A DNA stretch of 64,000 nt, taken from the NCBI RefSeq assembly GCF_000428945.1, contig NZ_AUAX01000008.1, positions 310,001-374,000 of the forward strand, read 5' to 3'. Positions 52,031 to 60,614 of the stretch are shown piece by piece. A model generated the notes under the pieces. The model was not told the origin of the DNA and did no database searches. It worked only from the letters and a program-made list of their open reading frames with translations. The first letter of the stretch is position 1, and each line of letters starts with the position of its first letter. This DNA is from Hamadaea tsunoensis DSM 44101. GTDB taxonomy: Bacteria; Actinomycetota; Actinomycetes; Mycobacteriales; Micromonosporaceae. The translations under genes were made by a program, and so were the position numbers.

Positions 52031-53026
52031 TTAGCTGTGGTTGGTCGTGTCGCCACAGGTCGCCGTGGGGGCGAACCCGTACTGCTGGATGATGGTGCCC
52101 GACTGGCAGACCAGCGAGCCCGAGCCGACGAAGACCTGGTTGATCGTGGGATCGGTCACCTGGCTGGTCGGCACCACGTTGTACACGCTGCGCGTGACAG
52201 CCTGGTTGGGGTTCATCAGCAGCGGTCCGGTGCCGTTGATGACACCGAGGACCGAACGGCCGCGGATGTCGGTGAGCGTGCCCGAAGCCTGGGCCACCCA
52301 CTGCGCGACGGAGATCGGAACGACGGACGAGTTGTTCAGCACGCGGCCGTCGTGCTCCTCGATGACCTGGTTGTTGGCGTCCTTGCCGTTGACGATGCAG
52401 GGGTAGACGCCGTTGTTGACGTCCGAGTCCGCGATGCCCACGGTGGTCTCCCAGAACGACCGGGTGCCCGAGCCGGCCTGCGGCAGGATCGGGGTGATGC
52501 CCGGGATCTGGCACTTGTAGATCGCCGTGAGATCCGCCAGCGTCAGCGACCGCGGTACGGAGCTGGAGCTGGTGATCGCGAACGTGACCGCATCCGTGGC
52601 GAACGGGATGTAGGTCAGGCTCGGGGACGAGGTCGCAACGTTGAGGCTGGACGAGCGGGAGAACTGGATGCACCCCGCCGTGGCGCTACCCGGCTGCAGC
52701 GACGCCAGAAGGGCGTTCCGGCCGGCCCCCGAGCCGTTCGGGCGAGCGATGCCCGAGCAGCCCGGCGACGTGGCCGGGTCCTTCGTGGTGATGGTGGCGC
52801 TGCCCGTCGCGTCGTACGAACCGAGCACCTTCGTGCCACCGATGGTGACCGAGTTGGCGATCGCGTTCATGACGCCCTGGGTGGTGTCGGAACCGACACC
52901 CGCCAGCTGACGGTAGGTCGGCGCACCCGACGGGTCCGCCTGGGCGGGTCCCGCCGCGAATACCGCGGCCAGGCAGACGCCCAGCGCGAGGATCGCGCCC
53001 GCACGTCTGTTGGTGTGGACGTTCAC
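52031..53026 (-). CDS. Exported PstS-like substrate-binding protein
   Basis: 331 residues from GTG 53026 (GGAGGG 8 nt upstream). Signal peptide (AQA near 30), then a PstS-type fold with altered anion loop: LAGVGSDTTQGVMNAIANSV in place of GAGSTF, and PQAGSGTRSFWETTVGI corresponding to the SGT loop. FATDAVTFAI and LTLADLTAIYKCQIPGI match the domain-hinge region. No membrane anchor, so it is free or bound to the WxL-like protein encoded 12 bp downstream. Ligand not certain. Confidence 0.8.
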   Translation of the reverse strand: MNVHTNRRAGAILALGVCLAAVFAAGPAQADPSGAPTYRQLAGVGSDTTQGVMNAIANSVTIGGTKVLGSYDATGSATITTKDPATSPGCSGIARPNGSGAGRNALLASLQPGSATAGCIQFSRSSSLNVATSSPSLTYIPFATDAVTFAITSSSSVPRSLTLADLTAIYKCQIPGITPILPQAGSGTRSFWETTVGIADSDVNNGVYPCIVNGKDANNQVIEEHDGRVLNNSSVVPISVAQWVAQASGTLTDIRGRSVLGVINGTGPLLMNPNQAVTRSVYNVVPTSQVTDPTINQVFVGSGSLVCQSGTIIQQYGFAPTATCGDTTNHS

Positions 53027-53171
53027 GGTGTTGTACCCTCCGTGTTGTTTGGTGTACCGGGTGACGGCTTCTCCCGCCGCTCTGCCGATAGGCGGGCGAG
53101 GCCGGTGGTGCCCAGCCGGCGGACCAGGCCGGCTGGCCGGGTGGAGGTCCACCCAGGTCTGGGGCGCGTCA

Positions 53172-55628
53172 TCACGCGCGTTCCGGCGGCTGCGACGGCC
53201 GCCACCCGCCACCGCCACGGGAAAGAGCCGGCCCGCAGATCGCGGCCAGGCCACCGAGGCCGAGAACCCACAGCAGCAGGTGTTGCGCGAGCCCGGTTTC
53301 CTGGCCGGGCGTCGGCGCCGCCGCGTTGCTCATGCTGGGGCTCGGCAGGGCCGAGACGGACGGATGCCCGGTCGGCGCGGCCGAGACCGAGGGCAGCGGC
53401 GAGGTCTGCGTACCTGTCCCGGTTCCCGTACCGGGAGTACGCGACGCCGTGGCCGACCGCGACGGTGTCGGCGACGCGGTCCGGCTCCTCGACGGCGACG
53501 GGCCGGCCACCGGCTTGCCGGCCTCGTCGGCGATTTTCTGCGCGGCGGCGACCGCCTTGGTACGCAACGACTGCGGCAGCGGCGCGTAGCCGAACGGCAG
53601 CTGGCCGACGGCCAGTCCCGGGGTCTGGCCGTCGCCGGCGGCGTACCGGATGAAGTTGGCGTAGTCCCGGCCCTCGTCCTTGGTCAGCTGGGCCGGGGCG
53701 GTGGCGGCGTAGCTCACGGTCGTCAGCGGGTACGCCGTCGGCGCGCTCGTCGCCGGATCCGGTTGGAGCACGTCCTCCGGGCTGGAGGTGGGCATCTGGG
53801 CGACTGCGGCCAGCTGGGCGTCCGCGGTCGGCAGCACGTACGCCCCGCTGGCGTTGCGCAGCTGCGCGATCGGCAGCGAGTACCGGCGGGCGCTGGCCGC
53901 GTCGGTGACGGCCATCAGCGACCGGGCCCCGCTGTGCTGCAACGGGTTCTTCGCCCAGCTCGGGGGGATCGAGTTCGGGTCCGATGTGGAGTGTCCGAGG
54001 GTGTCGCCGCGGCTGGCCGCCCGGGCCGCGGAGTGCATGTCGGCCGCGTACGGGTGGGCGTCCATGGTGCACAGTGGGGGAAGCGGCGGGTTGGCCTCGG
54101 TGCAGAACAGGTCGTTCTTCGGGTAGTCGTACGGCGACGGGGAGAGGTTCTGGTAGTTCGGGTTCACCTTCATCCCGTTCTCGTCCGGCGTACCGTTGAC
54201 GAACGCCTTGGCCGCCGGGTCGGACAGCACCCACGTCCACACCTCGTTGGCCACGTCGGAGCGGCCGTAGGGCAGCAGCAGGTCGGCCATGCCGCCGGCG
54301 AAGGCGAGGTGGTCGAAGTTCGGATTGAGGGCGATGAACTCCGGATCGCGCTCCATGTCGAACGGGTTGCCGGCGAGGTACTGCGCGCTCGGGTGCACGG
54401 CCAGCCGGTAGGACTGCGTGAGCAGCTTGGCCACCAGGCGCTGGTTGAGCTTCATGTCGGTGATGCGCTCGCCCTCGCGCGCCTTCACGTCGTCCGGCGC
54501 TCCGTAGATCGCCTGGCTGTCGATGTCGAACGCGATCGTCAGGGCGGAGACGCCGACCGGCGCGTACACGGGTGGCCGGTCAGCCGCCGGGTCGGCCAGC
54601 GGTCCGGTCACGAAGTCCAGGCCGGGATCGTCGTCCTCGAGCTGCGTACGCGCGACGTCGTCGGAGGTCTGGGTGAAGCCGAAGACGGCACCGTGCTGCT
54701 GGCACAGCACCGGCTGCCAGCGCAGCACCGCCTCCGACATGAGCTCCTGGCCGAGGGTGGGGCGCTCCGCCGAGCCGATGGGGCAGACGAGGCCGAGCGG
54801 CAGGAACTTCAGCGGCACCACGAGCCGGTTGGCCCAGTTCGTGGCGCTCAGCGGGGACGAGACGAGCTGGTTGTCCTGGCGCGCCTGGCGTACGCTGCCG
54901 TCCACTTCCGTGTTGCCGCGCGGCACGATCACCAGCCAGCACGGCCGGCCGATCGTGGTGCCGCCGGGGCCGGTGACCGCCTGCCCGCAGCCCAGGCCCG
55001 GTGCCTCCCGGCCGGTCTGCACCTCGAAGAAGTCGGTGCCGGTGCCGTCGGCACGGGTGAACCCGAACGGCTGCTCGTTGGTCGTGTTGCCGTCGAACAG
55101 GTCGTTGGACTTCTGGTCGCCGCTGAGCACCTTGCCGTCGACCGAGTGGAAGGGCGCGTAGACGCTGTCGTGGCTGCCGGGGGGCGCCTTGATCGTCTCC
55201 GCCGGGTCGACCAGGGTGCTGCCGTAGTCGAGCTGCCGGGAGGCGGTCTGCGGGCCGCCGCGGCTGTCGCCCACCAACCCGCCGAACTGGCACTGGGTCC
55301 GGTCCGGTCCGGCCGGGTCGTCGCCCCAGCACTGCATGATCTGCAGGTAGTCGATGTTGAACGCGCCCGTGGACGGTTGGGTCGGCGTACCGCCGGTCCA
55401 GGTCACGGTCACGATCTGGTTGATCAGATCCTCGGTCTGGCTCACCGTCACCGCGAGGCCGGCGTACGCGCCGGTGCCGTGCACCGTCACCGACGTGTCG
55501 GTGGTCTGCGCCTCGACGACGTTCTGCGGCATCACCGCGGTCATCGCCAGCAGCGCGCCGGCCGCGAACAGCGTCCGCAGCGCCATCCCGGCGAGCGTCG
55601 GCCGGCGGGACATCGTCAGCTTGATCAT
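53172..55628 (-). CDS. Giant PstS-like cell-surface protein
   Basis: 818 residues from ATG 55628 (or the in-frame ATG at 55613). Signal peptide, then a beta-rich N-terminal region with several Cys (IMQCWGDD, CQFGGL). A degenerate PstS-like core follows (TQTSDDVARTQLEDDDPGLD; VSALTIAFDID; ITDMKLNQRLVAKLLTQSYR; DPEFIALNPNFD). Next come a Ser/Pro/Thr/Gly linker with a short TG repeat, a C-terminal membrane helix (about 780-800) and a basic end. The phosphate loop of PstS is not conserved. Overlaps the PstS stop by 4 bp. Possibly a structural or alternative-ligand paralogue. Confidence 0.8.
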   Translation of the reverse strand: MIKLTMSRRPTLAGMALRTLFAAGALLAMTAVMPQNVVEAQTTDTSVTVHGTGAYAGLAVTVSQTEDLINQIVTVTWTGGTPTQPSTGAFNIDYLQIMQCWGDDPAGPDRTQCQFGGLVGDSRGGPQTASRQLDYGSTLVDPAETIKAPPGSHDSVYAPFHSVDGKVLSGDQKSNDLFDGNTTNEQPFGFTRADGTGTDFFEVQTGREAPGLGCGQAVTGPGGTTIGRPCWLVIVPRGNTEVDGSVRQARQDNQLVSSPLSATNWANRLVVPLKFLPLGLVCPIGSAERPTLGQELMSEAVLRWQPVLCQQHGAVFGFTQTSDDVARTQLEDDDPGLDFVTGPLADPAADRPPVYAPVGVSALTIAFDIDSQAIYGAPDDVKAREGERITDMKLNQRLVAKLLTQSYRLAVHPSAQYLAGNPFDMERDPEFIALNPNFDHLAFAGGMADLLLPYGRSDVANEVWTWVLSDPAAKAFVNGTPDENGMKVNPNYQNLSPSPYDYPKNDLFCTEANPPLPPLCTMDAHPYAADMHSAARAASRGDTLGHSTSDPNSIPPSWAKNPLQHSGARSLMAVTDAASARRYSLPIAQLRNASGAYVLPTADAQLAAVAQMPTSSPEDVLQPDPATSAPTAYPLTTVSYAATAPAQLTKDEGRDYANFIRYAAGDGQTPGLAVGQLPFGYAPLPQSLRTKAVAAAQKIADEAGKPVAGPSPSRSRTASPTPSRSATASRTPGTGTGTGTQTSPLPSVSAAPTGHPSVSALPSPSMSNAAAPTPGQETGLAQHLLLWVLGLGGLAAICGPALSRGGGGWRPSQPPERA

Positions 55629-57220
55629 CGGATGCCCCGGCGGCGGGAAAGAGTGCGGGCCAGCAGGGGCGGGCCGAGGACCACGCCGAGCAGCAGCCCG
55701 GCGGCGACGAACATCAGGATCGTGGCCTGGCTCCAGCCCTGCGTCGGCAGGCTCACCGGTACGCCGTTCACCTGGGTCGTCGTGCTGCCGTCACCGCCGC
55801 CGGTGCCGCCGATGACCTGGCCTGTGTCCGGATCGATCTGCGTACCGGTGCCGGTGCCCGTCCCCGTGCCCGTGCCGGTTCCCGTTCCGGTACCCGTGCC
55901 CGTCCCGGTGCCGGTTCCCGTACCGGTCCCGGTCCCGGTGCTCGCCCCGGGCGACGGCGAGGCACCGCCGGTGCAGCTCACGACGCCCTTGTGGTCGCAC
56001 TCGCTCGGGTACGGCGCGTTGACGGCCAGCGTGTTCGTGCCGTTGGTCGAGAAGGTGGGGTTGTTGCAGTTCTTGATGACGATCGACTGCACGTCCACCC
56101 CGGGGATGCGCTTCACCTGGTCGAGACCGGCGGTCACCAGGTTGATCGGCAGGGGTGAGTAGCCGAGCGATTTCATCGGCCGCTGCCCCTGGCACAGGAA
56201 GTAGTAGGCGAAGACGCCCAGCGAGTAGCCCTTGGTGGTGTTGAAGTTGCCCTCGACCTGGGTCGGGATGATCATGTACGAGTAGCTCGACAGCGGGTAC
56301 GCGCGCTTGTCGGGGTTGTCGTAGACGCCGAGGAGCTTCTGGGTCAGGTCCTGCTGGATCTGCGCCCCGAGCAGGCCGACCGCGACGTTCTCGGCCGTCG
56401 GCAGCACGTAGTAGCCCGCCGCGTTCAACAGCTTGACCACGGGGAAGCCGGCCGCGATCGCGTACGAGTACTCGACGTAGGTGATGGCGCCCTCGGACTG
56501 GTTCTGCGCCACGTATCCGGCCACGCTGTTCGAGCCGGACTGCGCGACGAAGCCCGAGCCGGGCACCACCGGATAGAACGAGGTGAGTCCGCAGGGCGTA
56601 CGCCGGCCGGCCCGTTCGCAGTACGCGTTCCACAGCGACGCGTACTTGCTGGACATCCAGGTGGTCAGCTGGGCGGTGGTGCCCGAGCCGTCGGAGCGGA
56701 CGACCGGGACGATGCGCCGCGCGGGCAGCGTCAGGCCGGGGTTGTCGGCGGCGATGGCGGCGTCCGACCAGTTGGTGATGACACCGGTGAAGATCTTCAC
56801 GAGCGTCTCGCCGGACAGCCGCAGGTTGGTGACCCGCTTGCCGCCGATCTTCAGGTTGTACATGAACGACGTGCCGCCCGCGACGATCGGCATGTACGCG
56901 AAGTGCCGGGCCGGCGGCGGGTCCTGCACGCCGTTGTCGGTCAGGTTGTACGGGATCTCGGAGACGCCGAAGTCGACGGTGCCGTTCTTGAACTGGTTGC
57001 GGCCGTCCGACGAGCCGGTCGCCGCGTAGTTGACGGTGAGCCCGAACTGCTTGACGTTGGCGCGCCACACGTCGATGGCGTTGGAGCTCCAGGTCGAGCC
57101 CGCGCCGCTGATCGGCACGTACGCCGACGCGTGCGCGGCCGGTGCCGCGACCACGGGGGACGTGGCGACGACGGCGAGCGAGAGCAGGGCCGCCGCCAGC
57201 CGCCAGAGGGATCGACTCAC
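55625..57220 (-). CDS. pstS: PstS-family phosphate-binding protein with membrane tail
   Basis: 531 residues from GTG 57220. Signal peptide (AHA near 28). PstS core: YVPISGAGSTWSSNAIDVWR, YAATGSSDGRNQFKNGTVDF, VKIFTGVITNWSDAAI, VPVVRSDGSGTTAQLTTWMS and YVLPTAENVA. The anion-binding loops GAGSTW, SSDGR and SDGSGTT are kept, so it probably binds phosphate. Unlike lipoprotein PstS it lacks a lipobox. Instead it ends in a long Thr-Gly repeat linker (about 34 residues) and a C-terminal membrane helix with an Arg-rich tail. GTGA overlap with pstA. Confidence 0.9.
   Translation of the reverse strand: MSRSLWRLAAALLSLAVVATSPVVAAPAAHASAYVPISGAGSTWSSNAIDVWRANVKQFGLTVNYAATGSSDGRNQFKNGTVDFGVSEIPYNLTDNGVQDPPPARHFAYMPIVAGGTSFMYNLKIGGKRVTNLRLSGETLVKIFTGVITNWSDAAIAADNPGLTLPARRIVPVVRSDGSGTTAQLTTWMSSKYASLWNAYCERAGRRTPCGLTSFYPVVPGSGFVAQSGSNSVAGYVAQNQSEGAITYVEYSYAIAAGFPVVKLLNAAGYYVLPTAENVAVGLLGAQIQQDLTQKLLGVYDNPDKRAYPLSSYSYMIIPTQVEGNFNTTKGYSLGVFAYYFLCQGQRPMKSLGYSPLPINLVTAGLDQVKRIPGVDVQSIVIKNCNNPTFSTNGTNTLAVNAPYPSECDHKGVVSCTGGASPSPGASTGTGTGTGTGTGTGTGTGTGTGTGTGTGTGTGTQIDPDTGQVIGGTGGGDGSTTTQVNGVPVSLPTQGWSQATILMFVAAGLLLGVVLGPPLLARTLSRRRGIR
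55842..55943. repeat. Low-complexity repeat encoding a Thr-Gly linker
   Basis: About 17 consecutive Thr-Gly dipeptides in the PstS-family protein, coded by alternating GTACCG/GTGCCC/GTTCCC-type hexamers on the displayed strand. Synonymous variation between units shows it is maintained at protein level. Length may vary between strains. Confidence 0.85.
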
Positions 57221-58413
57221 ACCGGCTCCTTCACGAGGTCTTCTTCCGTCCGGGGATCGGGGACGGTGGCGTCTTCTTCTTCGGCGGTCTCGACCGGCGC
57301 GGCCCAGATCGCGGGGTCGGCCAGTCGCCGCCGGCGGCGTACGCGGGCCTGCCCCACCGGCCGGCCGCCGATCATCCGGGCCAGGCCGAACAGCAGCAGC
57401 ACGAGGAACATCAGCACGGCGCCGGAGCCGAAGCCGCGGGCGACCTGCACCGATTCGGGGAACCGGATGAGGGTGTAGGTCAGCAGCGGCAGCGACGGCA
57501 TCGGGCCGTGGAACGGGTCGAGGTTCTTCGACGCCGTGTAGCCGGCGGTCAGCAGGACGGGCGAGGTCTCGCCGATGCCGCGGGCGGTGCCGAGGATGAC
57601 GGCGGTGGTCAGGCCGGACCGGGCGGTCGGCAGCACGACGTGCCAGACCGTACGCCACTGGGTCGCGCCGAGGGCGTACGAGGCCTCCTTGAGGGTGCCG
57701 GGCACCAGCCGCAGCACCACGTCGGAGGCCCGGATGATGATCGGCAGCATCATGACGCTGATCGCCAGCGACGCCGCGAACCCGGACTTCTCGATCGGCA
57801 CGATCCAGTTCTGCGTCGTGAGGATCACCGCGGCGTAGATGAACAGGCCGGCCACGATGGACGGCAGCGCGGTCATCGCCTCGACGATCGTGCGGACGAA
57901 GCGGGTGAACCGGCCGGGCAGCTCGCTGAGGAAGATCGAGCAGAGCAGGCCCAGCGGCACCGTGATGGCCAGCGCCATCCCGATCTCGATCAGCGTGCCG
58001 ACGACGCCGTGGATGATGCCGCCGACGTCCAGCGGCGTCAGGCCGGAGGTCACCGACATGTCGTGGAAGTAGAAGTTCAGGTGGCGCAGGGCCGGCCAGC
58101 CCCGCCAGAACGTGTAGGCCACGATGAACGCCAGCGCCGAGAGCAGCAGCAGCGCCAGGCCGTGCACCGCCACCGCGGCGACGCGGTCGCGTACCGCCGG
58201 GCCGCTCTCGTCCAGGCCGACCAGGACCGCGTAGCAGGCCAGGAACAGCCCGTACCAGATCACCGCCATGCCCACCACGCCGCTGAACGGCGCCAGGCGC
58301 GCGTACAGCAGCCAGGTCATCGCGGCCGCGGTCGCGGCGGCTCCGATCAAGGACAGGACGTCCGTGGTACGCCAGGCGCCGGCGCGCCGCCGGGGGCGAA
58401 GGTCCGGGGTCAT
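57217..58413 (-). CDS. pstA: Phosphate-type ABC transporter permease PstA
   Basis: 398 residues from ATG 58413, overlapping pstC by 4 bp. Three extra hydrophobic N-terminal segments precede the transport domain. The PstA core has VVGTLIEIGMALAITVPLGL, EAMTALPSIVAGLFIYAAVI and the EAA loop SYALGATQWRTVWHVVLPTA, then GTARGIGETSPVLLTAGYTA. The C-terminus is a charged cytoplasmic tail. Partners PstC and PstB are encoded in the same cluster. Confidence 0.95.
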   Translation of the reverse strand: MTPDLRPRRRAGAWRTTDVLSLIGAAATAAAMTWLLYARLAPFSGVVGMAVIWYGLFLACYAVLVGLDESGPAVRDRVAAVAVHGLALLLLSALAFIVAYTFWRGWPALRHLNFYFHDMSVTSGLTPLDVGGIIHGVVGTLIEIGMALAITVPLGLLCSIFLSELPGRFTRFVRTIVEAMTALPSIVAGLFIYAAVILTTQNWIVPIEKSGFAASLAISVMMLPIIIRASDVVLRLVPGTLKEASYALGATQWRTVWHVVLPTARSGLTTAVILGTARGIGETSPVLLTAGYTASKNLDPFHGPMPSLPLLTYTLIRFPESVQVARGFGSGAVLMFLVLLLFGLARMIGGRPVGQARVRRRRRLADPAIWAAPVETAEEEDATVPDPRTEEDLVKEPV

Positions 58414-59393
58414 GCGTCGCTCACCGCCCCGGAGCGGCTGCGGGCCACGATGGTCGAGGCCACGAAGTTGACGATCAGCGTCAGCAGGAACAGCGCGAGG
58501 CCGGCGGCCATCAGCGCGGAGATGCCGAACGCGCTGGAGTCGCCGTAGTGCAGGGCGATGAGCGAGGACACCGAACTGGTTCCCTGTTCGAGGATGTGCG
58601 GCTGGATGACGAAGACCGGCGAGATGATCAGGACGACCGCGATGGTCTCGCCGAGCGCCCGGCCGAGGCCCAGCATCGTGCCGCCGATGATCGCGCCCTT
58701 GCCGAACGGGAGCACCACCGCGCGGACCATGCCCCACCGGGTGGAGCCCAGCGCGTACGCGCCCTCCCGCTCGCCGGCCGGGGCCTGGGAGAACGCCTCG
58801 CGCATCACCGAGCAGGCGATCGGAGTGACCATCAGGGCCACGACCAGGCCGGCGATGAACGTCGAGGCGGTGAAGATGGTCGGCGTCGCGAGCGGGTCGT
58901 CCGGGTCGTAGGACGTCACCTTGAAGATCGGGATCCAGCCGAAGTAGGTCGTGATCCACCGGGAGACGTGGATGACCTCCCACTGCAGGAAGAACGCGCC
59001 CCAGATGCCGTAGACCACGCTGGGCACCGCCGCCATCAGGTCGACCGCGCTGACGAGCCACGGCTTGAGCGCCCGCGGTGCGTACTCGGTGATGTAGAGG
59101 GCCGTGCCGACGGCGAGCGGCAGCGCGACCACGATCGCGACCATGGCGACGAAGATGGAGCCGAGCAGGACCGCGGCGATGCCGAAGTGGTGGCTGTCGG
59201 GCTCCCAGGCCTGCGTGACGACGAACGACCAGCCGTCCGCGCGCAGCGCGGTGAACGCGCGCAGCAGCAGGAAGCCGCCGATGAGCATCATGATCACGAG
59301 GACCGTGACGCCGCCGCCGCGTACGGTGCCGCGGAAGATCTTGTCGGTGGTCGAGACGGCCGAGCGCTGGGTGGAGATCTGCCCGGCCGTCAT
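58410..59393 (-). CDS. pstC: Phosphate-type ABC transporter permease PstC
   Basis: 327 residues from ATG 59393. Six membrane segments. PstC blocks: GSIFVAMVAIVVALPLAVGT, AVDLMAAVPSVVYGIWGAFF, EAA loop GAYALGSTRWGMVRAVVLPF and GLGRALGETIAVVLIISPVF. Normal length. It is the second gene of the cluster, coupled to a small DUF1508-like gene upstream and to pstA downstream by 4-bp overlaps. Confidence 0.95.
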   Translation of the reverse strand: MTAGQISTQRSAVSTTDKIFRGTVRGGGVTVLVIMMLIGGFLLLRAFTALRADGWSFVVTQAWEPDSHHFGIAAVLLGSIFVAMVAIVVALPLAVGTALYITEYAPRALKPWLVSAVDLMAAVPSVVYGIWGAFFLQWEVIHVSRWITTYFGWIPIFKVTSYDPDDPLATPTIFTASTFIAGLVVALMVTPIACSVMREAFSQAPAGEREGAYALGSTRWGMVRAVVLPFGKGAIIGGTMLGLGRALGETIAVVLIISPVFVIQPHILEQGTSSVSSLIALHYGDSSAFGISALMAAGLALFLLTLIVNFVASTIVARSRSGAVSDA

Positions 59394-59770
59394 CGCCGGA
59401 CCATCCGCGGCTCGATCGCCACCGCGTGATCGGAGACCAGCGCGATCGGAACCGCTTCCAGGAACGTGCGCAGGCTCGCCCGGCATTCGCGTTCGCGCAG
59501 GTATTCACGGCCCCGGGTGGCCAGCACGACCCGGTCGGCCTCCAGGCGCCAGGTCCAATGGCCGGTCGCCTCGTCCACAATGAGGCGTCCGACGGCCTCC
59601 GTGTAGTGTGCCCGCAATGTCAGAACGGCTTCGCGGCAGGCGCCGAATGTAGGCGCGGAATACCCGCCGCGGCCCAATTCGCGATTGTTCGACCAGATGA
59701 GTCGCCAGAGAAATCCGGCGCTGTCCGTCGCCCCCGCTCGGGCCACGAACAAGAATCGCGGCGTAGACAC
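59390..59770 (-). CDS. DUF1508/YegP-like protein, first gene of the pst cluster
   Basis: 126 residues from GTG 59770, with GGGAGG 6 nt upstream; the longer frame to 59866 lacks a ribosome site. TPRFLFVARAGATDSAGFLW, then NNRELGRGGYSAPTFGACRE resembles the YegP/DUF1508 fold (xFxxxxxxxGxxxWRLxxxNxxxixxSxxxYxsxxxc). The C-terminal helix RASLRTFLEAVP extends beyond that domain. Cytoplasmic. Its stop overlaps the pstC start (ATGA), which ties it to the transporter. Role unknown. Confidence 0.7.
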   Translation of the reverse strand: MSTPRFLFVARAGATDSAGFLWRLIWSNNRELGRGGYSAPTFGACREAVLTLRAHYTEAVGRLIVDEATGHWTWRLEADRVVLATRGREYLRERECRASLRTFLEAVPIALVSDHAVAIEPRMVRR

Positions 59771-60029
59771 TCTCGGCCTCCCGGACGACCGCTCGACGCC
59801 AGCTGGCAGCGGCGTAACCGAGCAGTAATCTCGCGGGCCAGAGATAAACGGAAGATAGGCCCGCATGAAGGCCGGACAGCTCTGAAATGAACAATGAGAG
59901 GGCTATGTTATGCGGAGGTCCCGGGCGAAAAAGGGACTTCTCTCCGCACTCCTCTCCATCGAATTGACCATTCGGCTGACGAAGACAATACGCACGACCG
60001 TCGGCAGGGGCAAGCCGTTGTCGGCGCGA
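59771..60029 (-). promoter_or_regulatory. Promoter region of the pst cluster with weak PHO-like repeats
   Basis: No gene is seen in these 259 bp. On the reverse strand GTTCATTTCAG (59892-59882) and CTTCATGCGGG (59870-59860) lie exactly 22 nt apart, two turns of the 11-nt PHO-box period, with a poor unit between. This is weaker than the array at 46362 and should be taken as a candidate only. Confidence 0.35.
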
Positions 60030-60554
60030 TTATTGGCCGCCCAGGGACGGGAAGGTTCCGGCCCGTCCGGACTCGCCCGTCTCGACGCAGGTGGACGTCA
60101 GCGACTGCGGCGCGACACCGCCGAAATAGGGCGTGTGATCGGTGTGGAAGGGCGCCATGAGGGTGACCGTCGTGCCCGCCGGCGTGACCTCGACGCGTAC
60201 CGTGCGCGGGAGGGCGCCGTCCTGGCGGAAGCCGCCCAGCACGGTCTTGCCCGCCGCGCATTCGGCGCCGGTGACTGTCCAGCCGCCGGAGCGCAGCGCG
60301 GCCAGCAGCGCCTTGCCGCCGTCCGCCGCGGCCGGCAGGGTCGCCTCGACGACGTCGGGGACCGCCCCGATCTTGCCCTTCACCGTGCTGCCCGGGTGCT
60401 CGGTCACCGCCGACGCACCGCTCAGCACCCCCTCGGTACGCAGCTGGGCCAGCCGGGTGTGGTCGGCGTCGTCAGGCGTCACCGTCGCGGGGCCGCACGC
60501 CGCCGCGAGACCCACCACGGCCAGCGTGGCCGAGACCGTCAGGAACCGTCGCAT
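60030..60554 (-). CDS. Lipoprotein of unknown function
   Basis: 174 residues with signal peptide and lipobox LAAAC. The mature part has two or three Cys (AECAAGK, TSTCVETGE) and an alpha/beta pattern (GKALLAALRSGGWTVTGAEC; LPRTVRVEVTPAGTTVTLMA). No family recognised. It lies upstream of, and on the same strand as, the pst cluster, but 259 bp away. Confidence 0.8.
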   Translation of the reverse strand: MRRFLTVSATLAVVGLAAACGPATVTPDDADHTRLAQLRTEGVLSGASAVTEHPGSTVKGKIGAVPDVVEATLPAAADGGKALLAALRSGGWTVTGAECAAGKTVLGGFRQDGALPRTVRVEVTPAGTTVTLMAPFHTDHTPYFGGVAPQSLTSTCVETGESGRAGTFPSLGGQ

Positions 60555-60614
60555 GCAGCGACGTTAGCCGTTCGGCCGGGATGGCGGCGGACCAGGGTGC
60601 TCAGGAACCAGGGC

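Noticed and set aside
53010-56162. Forward-strand frame of 1050 codons
   Set aside because: Shadow of the 818-residue PstS-like protein and of PstS; its VPVPVP stretch is the antisense of the Thr-Gly linker.
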